Assembly: GCA_001599755.1 (NCBI GenBank)
Contig: BCHX01000032.1
Coordinates: 1 to 10,257 of the forward strand
Length of the DNA stretch: 10,257 nucleotides
Direction: 5' to 3'
From: Gliomastix tumulicola
Lineage: Eukaryota > Ascomycota > Sordariomycetes > Hypocreales > Bionectriaceae
The position numbers were made by a program, and so were the translations under genes. Shown here piece by piece: positions 7,349-10,257 of the stretch (within the stretch, counting starts at the first letter, position 1; every line of letters begins with the position of its first letter). Under the pieces are notes generated by a model that saw only the letters and a program-made list of their open reading frames with translations, was not told the origin of the DNA and ran no database searches.

Positions 7349-9021
7349 CTAGGCGCTTCCTGAATCGTCGGACGCGGCGGAGGGTCCGGCTAAGGCCCCG
7401 TTCGAGGCCCCCGCGAGTAAAAAAGACGAGTCTCGTCTCGCCACGGGGGTGGGTGGGCGCTCTTCTCTTGCGACCTTCCGCGCCGTCCTACGGGAGACCT
7501 CCTCCTCGGCACTCGCGAGCTGCGACTGTGATAGTCCGAAGCCGGGATAGAGAGGTTTTTCGCCACCTGCGCCCTGGTACGCAAATGACGGCCATATGGG
7601 GATCTCAATAGGGCCTACCGGCGCCGGCGGGCCAGAAGCCGCCGCCTCTGGCTTGCTCGCAGCCTGCTTGCCCCTGCCCTTCGCGCCCTTCTGGGGCACC
7701 TGCGTCCATGTCATGTCCACCGGCTCTACGCTGGGCAGGGCTGGCAACGGCCCCCAGTCCTCACCGTATGTTGTGTCCCAGTGAGGCCAGACGTTCTCGG
7801 CTAGTATTTGGATACGTGACCAGCTGTCGGCAATCCTCTCCAGGGCGCTTTTGAGTTCGGACGAGAATCCGTGCCTACCATTCTCTGGGACCCACCCGCC
7901 AACGGCATTCTCAACCTCTTTCACCGCCATCTGGATGCCTTTTCTCCCACACTCTTTCTGCTGCTCCGGCAGGACCATGAGCAAGGTGGCCCGAACATAC
8001 ATCTCATGGTCCATGTTCTGCTTGGTCAACGCCCTTAGGGCATAGTCGATGCCATCGTCCTGCACCAGGTACGTTGGTCTCGTGATGTATCTGGCGGTAG
8101 CCCTGGCGAGCACGGCAAGGCTAGCCGCTACCCGCATGGCTTTGGCCATGTCCGAGTTGGAACGCAGCAGGGGGACGACGCGTTGGATCGATGGGTAAGC
8201 ACCAATGCCCTTCCAGAGCTCGGCGTCCGCGGGGAGGTCTTCGTCGATGTCGTGCTGGAACCATTTCAACATGATCTGGTGGGCTCCTGAGAACAAGCCC
8301 GCTAGCCGGCGGCAGCTATGCAATCATGGCAAGTCAGTATGCATGCAGGAGACAGTGCGTGCTCGGCACTGGGGAAGGGCCCCTCGCGCCGAGGTCGTGG
8401 ATGGACGTACACTCCTTCCCCGTCCTCCCGAATGGGGGTTAGGTGCACAGCGTGAGTGCGGACGAAGTCGAGGGTCTGCTGCGATTCCGCCAACTTGCTC
8501 GCCGTGGCCTCGTTCCGTTTCGTCATTGTAGCCAATTGGCCACGTAAGTCATCTCTCTCGCCCGCCGCGATCTTCAGAGTCTGAATTTGGACCTCCTGTC
8601 TCTTCGAGTGAGCGATCATTTTCTGGATCCTTGCCTCTTGTTCCTCCACTTGAGCTTCTCTATCGGCACGGGCAGCGCGTTGTGTTGCGAGTTCCTCCTT
8701 CAGCCGTTTGTTGGCTTCGGCCGCGTCGTCCACATTCTTTTTGGAACTCTCGAGAACCTTCTGATGCTGCTCTTTCTCCCCGGCCTGCTTAGCCTCTCGC
8801 TTCGCAAACTGGTCAACGGCTTCATCGTAGGCTGTTTGAAGACGAGCGTTCTTCTCGTTCAGGGCATCTACCTCCTTCAGCTTTGTACGTAGCAAGCTGA
8901 AACTGTCCCCACCGGCGTAGTCACGAAGCAAGGCAAGCAGTTCGTTGACCAGACCTTGCGTGGATTGGGTCCCTGTCTCTGCCGGCACCTTCTTCGTAGC
9001 CTGCTTGGTCTCTCCGGTCAT
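7349..9021 (-). CDS. Uncharacterised coiled-coil protein, two exons
   Basis: I do not recognise this family. Read as complement join(7349-8315, 8411-9021), it encodes 525 residues. Residues 1-40 are polar. Residues about 43-187 form a long charged coiled coil rich in K, E, Q and A, suggesting self-association or a scaffold. Residues about 205-385 form a helical region (LFSGAHQIMLKWFQHDIDED onward) that looks globular. Residues about 390-525 are a P/A/G/S-rich tail with basic patches (KGAKGRGK near 413-420, RRTARKVAREER near 479-489) that could bind nucleic acid or act as nuclear localisation signals. The start at 9021 has a good fungal context (AAAACATGAC). The gene converges on the helicase gene, ending 211 bases from its stop. 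No transmembrane segment or signal peptide is seen. A structural or accessory role beside the helicase is only a guess. Confidence 0.7.
8316..8410 (-). other. 95-nt GT-AG intron in the coiled-coil gene
   Basis: On the minus strand the donor is GTACGT at 8410, the branch site ACTGAC lies near the 3' end, and the acceptor is CATAG ending at 8316; the branch-to-acceptor distance of about 18 bases is typical of fungi. Exon 1 ends with two bases of a codon and exon 2 supplies one, giving GG-V-C-R-R-L-A with the frame preserved. This fuses two otherwise separate open frames; exon 1 unspliced would end at a TAG at 8302-8304. Confidence 0.85.
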
Positions 9022-9125
9022 GTTTTACTCTGGACGCTGTCAAGCTGCGTTGTGCAGGTGGGAGAGGGTGTGGGAGAGGGAAGCCCATAGAGAATGGTGC
9101 GGGGAAGTGACGACGATATATACGA
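9022..9125 (-). promoter_or_regulatory. Promoter region of the coiled-coil gene
   Basis: Reading the minus strand, GTATATATCG (9123-9114) is a TATA-like element about 93 bases upstream of the ATG. It is followed by a pyrimidine-rich tract containing CTTCCCTCTCCCACACCC (around 9065-9085), a pattern common before fungal transcription starts. Together these support both the strand and the chosen start. Confidence 0.55.
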
Positions 9126-9659
9126 CCTGGTGAACTGAGCTTGATGCATGTGTTCGCTGGCATTGCAGATATGTCTTAGGATTACCTCTTGTGATTGGGT
9201 TGTTGGTTCTTGCTCGCATGATGGAGGGGTGGGGAAGGTGGGATAGGCAACCTTCGTGGGAGACTCATCCACTAGCCTCACAACAAATCAGCTACGGCCT
9301 TGTACCTCGCAGCGCATCCGCGCGGCTTGCTCCGGATGATGGTCGGATAGGAGAAGACGCACTCATATACGCAGTCTTCCGTCTGCCAGTACGAAGTACA
9401 CGCGTGGCGTCGGCGGCTGGCCGTCTGTGTCGTGGGCAGCTCTAGGGTAGCGGCGGTTGTGGGCTGGGTTCGGTGCCCGATCGTTCCAGGTCGGATGCGA
9501 ACCATTCGGTCGCCTCGGCGGGGTGTCCAGCGACCCCACCGGAATTACGTGCTGCAGCACACGTCCCACCCGATCGAGTGTCACCACACCGTCGAAGTTG
9601 TAACACCATGCTCTTGCAGCGGGGCCTTGTTGGCTGGGGCGCGCGCAGCCGCAAGTATA

Positions 9660-9768
9660 TGTTGTAAAAGCGGCAAAGCCGCTCAACAGGCGGCGTTACA
9701 AAACCGCCGAGCGGGCGTGGTTCGAGTAGCAATACGCCTAGACGTGGAGGCGTAGGAGATATACGCCT
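9660..9768. repeat. Cluster of three hairpins with repeated TACGCCT
   Basis: First, TGTTG (9660-9664) pairs with CAACA (9684-9688) around a bulge and an inner AGCGGC-AAA-GCCGCT stem (9669-9683). Second, GGCGG (9689-9693) pairs with CCGCC (9704-9708) across a 10-base loop. Third, TACGCCT (9733-9739) pairs with AGGCGTA (9748-9754) across 8 bases, and TACGCCT recurs at 9762-9768. Three stems in under 110 bases are more than this flank shows elsewhere. No protein or tRNA explains them. Confidence 0.7.
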
Positions 9769-9775
9769 GCAAGCA

Positions 9776-10022
9776 GACTTCGAAACAGAGGTATGCAGAA
9801 GGGGAAAGAAAAGAGGAATGAATGGCAAGAGAGACGGATTGGGTAGACACGGGCAAAGATGAAAGGAACAGAGCTTATCGGGGCTGGAAAATAGGGGGAG
9901 AGATGAAGATAGGATGTACTGAGGAGGGCAAGTATGTGTAGAATGAAGGGACCGAAAAAAAGAGAAGATGGTGGGGAAGTCAGCTCAGAGCAGAGGAAGT
10001 GCTGGGGCTGAAAGTGGGAAGG
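9776..10022. repeat. Purine-rich (GA) strand-asymmetric tract
   Basis: About 250 bases in which the plus strand is dominated by A and G, with runs such as GAAGGGGAAAGAAAAGAGG. Such tracts occur as pyrimidine tracts before minus-strand fungal promoters, as triplex-prone DNA, or inside element ends. No minus-strand gene that it could serve is evident immediately downstream; the nearest minus-strand start, at 9021, is about 750 bases away. Confidence 0.65.
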
Positions 10023-10029
10023 ACGCCGG

Positions 10030-10111
10030 GTGGTTGGCTCCCGGCAGGGTCGCACGGCGCGCAGCTGAAGGGGTAAGGGGGGCAACCCGTGGTTAGCTCC
10101 CGGCAGGGTCG
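10030..10111. repeat. 23-bp direct repeat, two copies 59 bp apart
   Basis: Positions 10030-10052 and 10089-10111 share 22 of 23 bases; the core is GCTCCCGGCAGGGTCG and the single difference is TTGGC versus TTAGC. The bases between the copies are not obviously repeated. Subterminal direct repeats of this kind are seen in many DNA transposons, where they bind transposase. Confidence 0.85.
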
Positions 10112-10173
10112 GTGCGAGGTGCAGCCGCTAACCATGACGGCGTGGTGGGTTCAGGGCGTAGAAACCGCTAACC
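10090..10173. repeat. Inverted repeat TGGTTAGC/GCTAACCA plus repeated CCGCTAACC
   Basis: TGGTTAGC (10090-10097) has its exact reverse complement GCTAACCA at 10127-10134, a perfect 8-bp stem with a 29-base spacer. CCGCTAACC occurs at 10125-10133 and again at 10165-10173. The left arm overlaps the second 23-bp direct repeat, so the two patterns are interleaved. Confidence 0.7.
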
Positions 10174-10231
10174 TAGCCCCTAGTAATCCGCGTTTTTACG
10201 CCATAAATATTTTCCAGCCCAGCGTAGAGTC

Positions 10232-10257
10232 CCCCTGTCAGGGGTACTGCACGGGCC
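10232..10257. repeat. Edge palindrome CCCCTG-T-CAGGGG, possible element end
   Basis: Six-base arms (10232-10237 and 10239-10244) flank one T. The sequence CAGGGGTACTGCACGGG beginning at 10239 loosely recalls hAT-type terminal inverted repeats, which commonly begin with CAGGG or CAGNG. The window ends here, so neither the partner repeat nor a target duplication can be seen. Confidence 0.25.

Larger units (their letters stand above)
9126..10257. other. Gene-free repeat-rich right flank
   Basis: No convincing coding region in over 1.1 kb. The short open frames give low-complexity products without recognisable motifs, and those on the minus strand at 9738-10085 merely translate a pyrimidine tract. 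The region holds a hairpin cluster (9660-9768), a long purine-rich tract (about 9776-10022), direct and inverted repeats (10030-10173) and a short palindrome at the edge (10232-10244). The stretch 9126-9650 shows nothing I can interpret. The combination resembles the subterminal part of a mobile element or a subtelomeric repeat. Confidence 0.6.

Noticed and set aside
7433..7447. Near-palindrome AGACGAG-T-CTCGTCT
   Set aside because: It lies within the coding sequence of the coiled-coil gene and is short; a functional role is not supported.
9717..9728. A GGTTCGAG sequence like a tRNA B box (and a similar GGTTCGAC on the minus strand near 7313-7320)
   Set aside because: No A box, cloverleaf or acceptor stem could be assembled at a suitable distance.
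9442..9828. A 128-residue minus-strand frame as a small gene
   Set aside because: It crosses the hairpin cluster, has no recognisable motif, a poor start context and no splice or homology support.
9738..10085. A 115-residue minus-strand frame resembling a membrane protein
   Set aside because: The hydrophobic look comes from translating a pyrimidine tract into Leu, Phe, Ser and Pro; no other evidence of coding.
10167..10182. CTAACCTAGCCCCTA as degenerate telomere repeats
   Set aside because: There is no run of CCCTAA or TTAGGG units, so telomeric origin is not supported.

Overview
The window looks like an accessory, repeat-rich stretch of a filamentous ascomycete genome, probably a Sordariomycete. 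The reasons are short fungal-type introns, a fungal Mutator-like (MULE) transposase, and a very large single-exon gene of the OrsD/RecQ-helicase type, a class that in several fungi is found near telomeres. The species cannot be named from sequence alone. No telomere repeat array is present, so a subtelomeric position is inference.

Layout, left to right. (1) 1-1763, + strand: the C-terminal two thirds of a MULE transposase. The gene runs in from the left edge and is read as two exons joined across a 49-nt GC-AG intron (472-520). It keeps the second catalytic Asp, the C-x2-H motif, the TSR-AEG-H segment with the candidate catalytic Glu, a SWIM-like zinc motif and a zinc knuckle. (2) 1764-2217: spacer with a strong GC palindrome at 1951-1989, a TA-rich patch and a purine-rich leader. 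(3) 2218-7137, + strand: an intact 1639-residue intronless ORF with three parts. These are an N-terminal OrsD-like double C2H2 region, a middle region I read as a tyrosine-recombinase (YR) catalytic fold, and a C-terminal RecQ-family SF2 helicase with its zinc-binding domain and an extra Cys/His-rich tail. (4) 7138-7348: short convergent spacer. (5) 7349-9021, - strand: a two-exon gene for a 525-residue protein with a long N-terminal coiled coil; I do not recognise its family. (6) 9022-10257: no convincing gene. This stretch holds the coiled-coil gene's promoter, a hairpin cluster, a roughly 250-nt purine-rich tract and direct/inverted repeats resembling the subterminal parts of a mobile element.

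The most interesting object is the OrsD-YR-RecQ protein. If the YR residues are functional, one polypeptide carries DNA-binding fingers, a strand-exchange enzyme and a 3'-5' helicase. That would fit a self-mobilising or recombination-driven subtelomeric element, with the convergent coiled-coil gene a possible but unproven partner. The MULE fragment is probably an independent neighbouring element.
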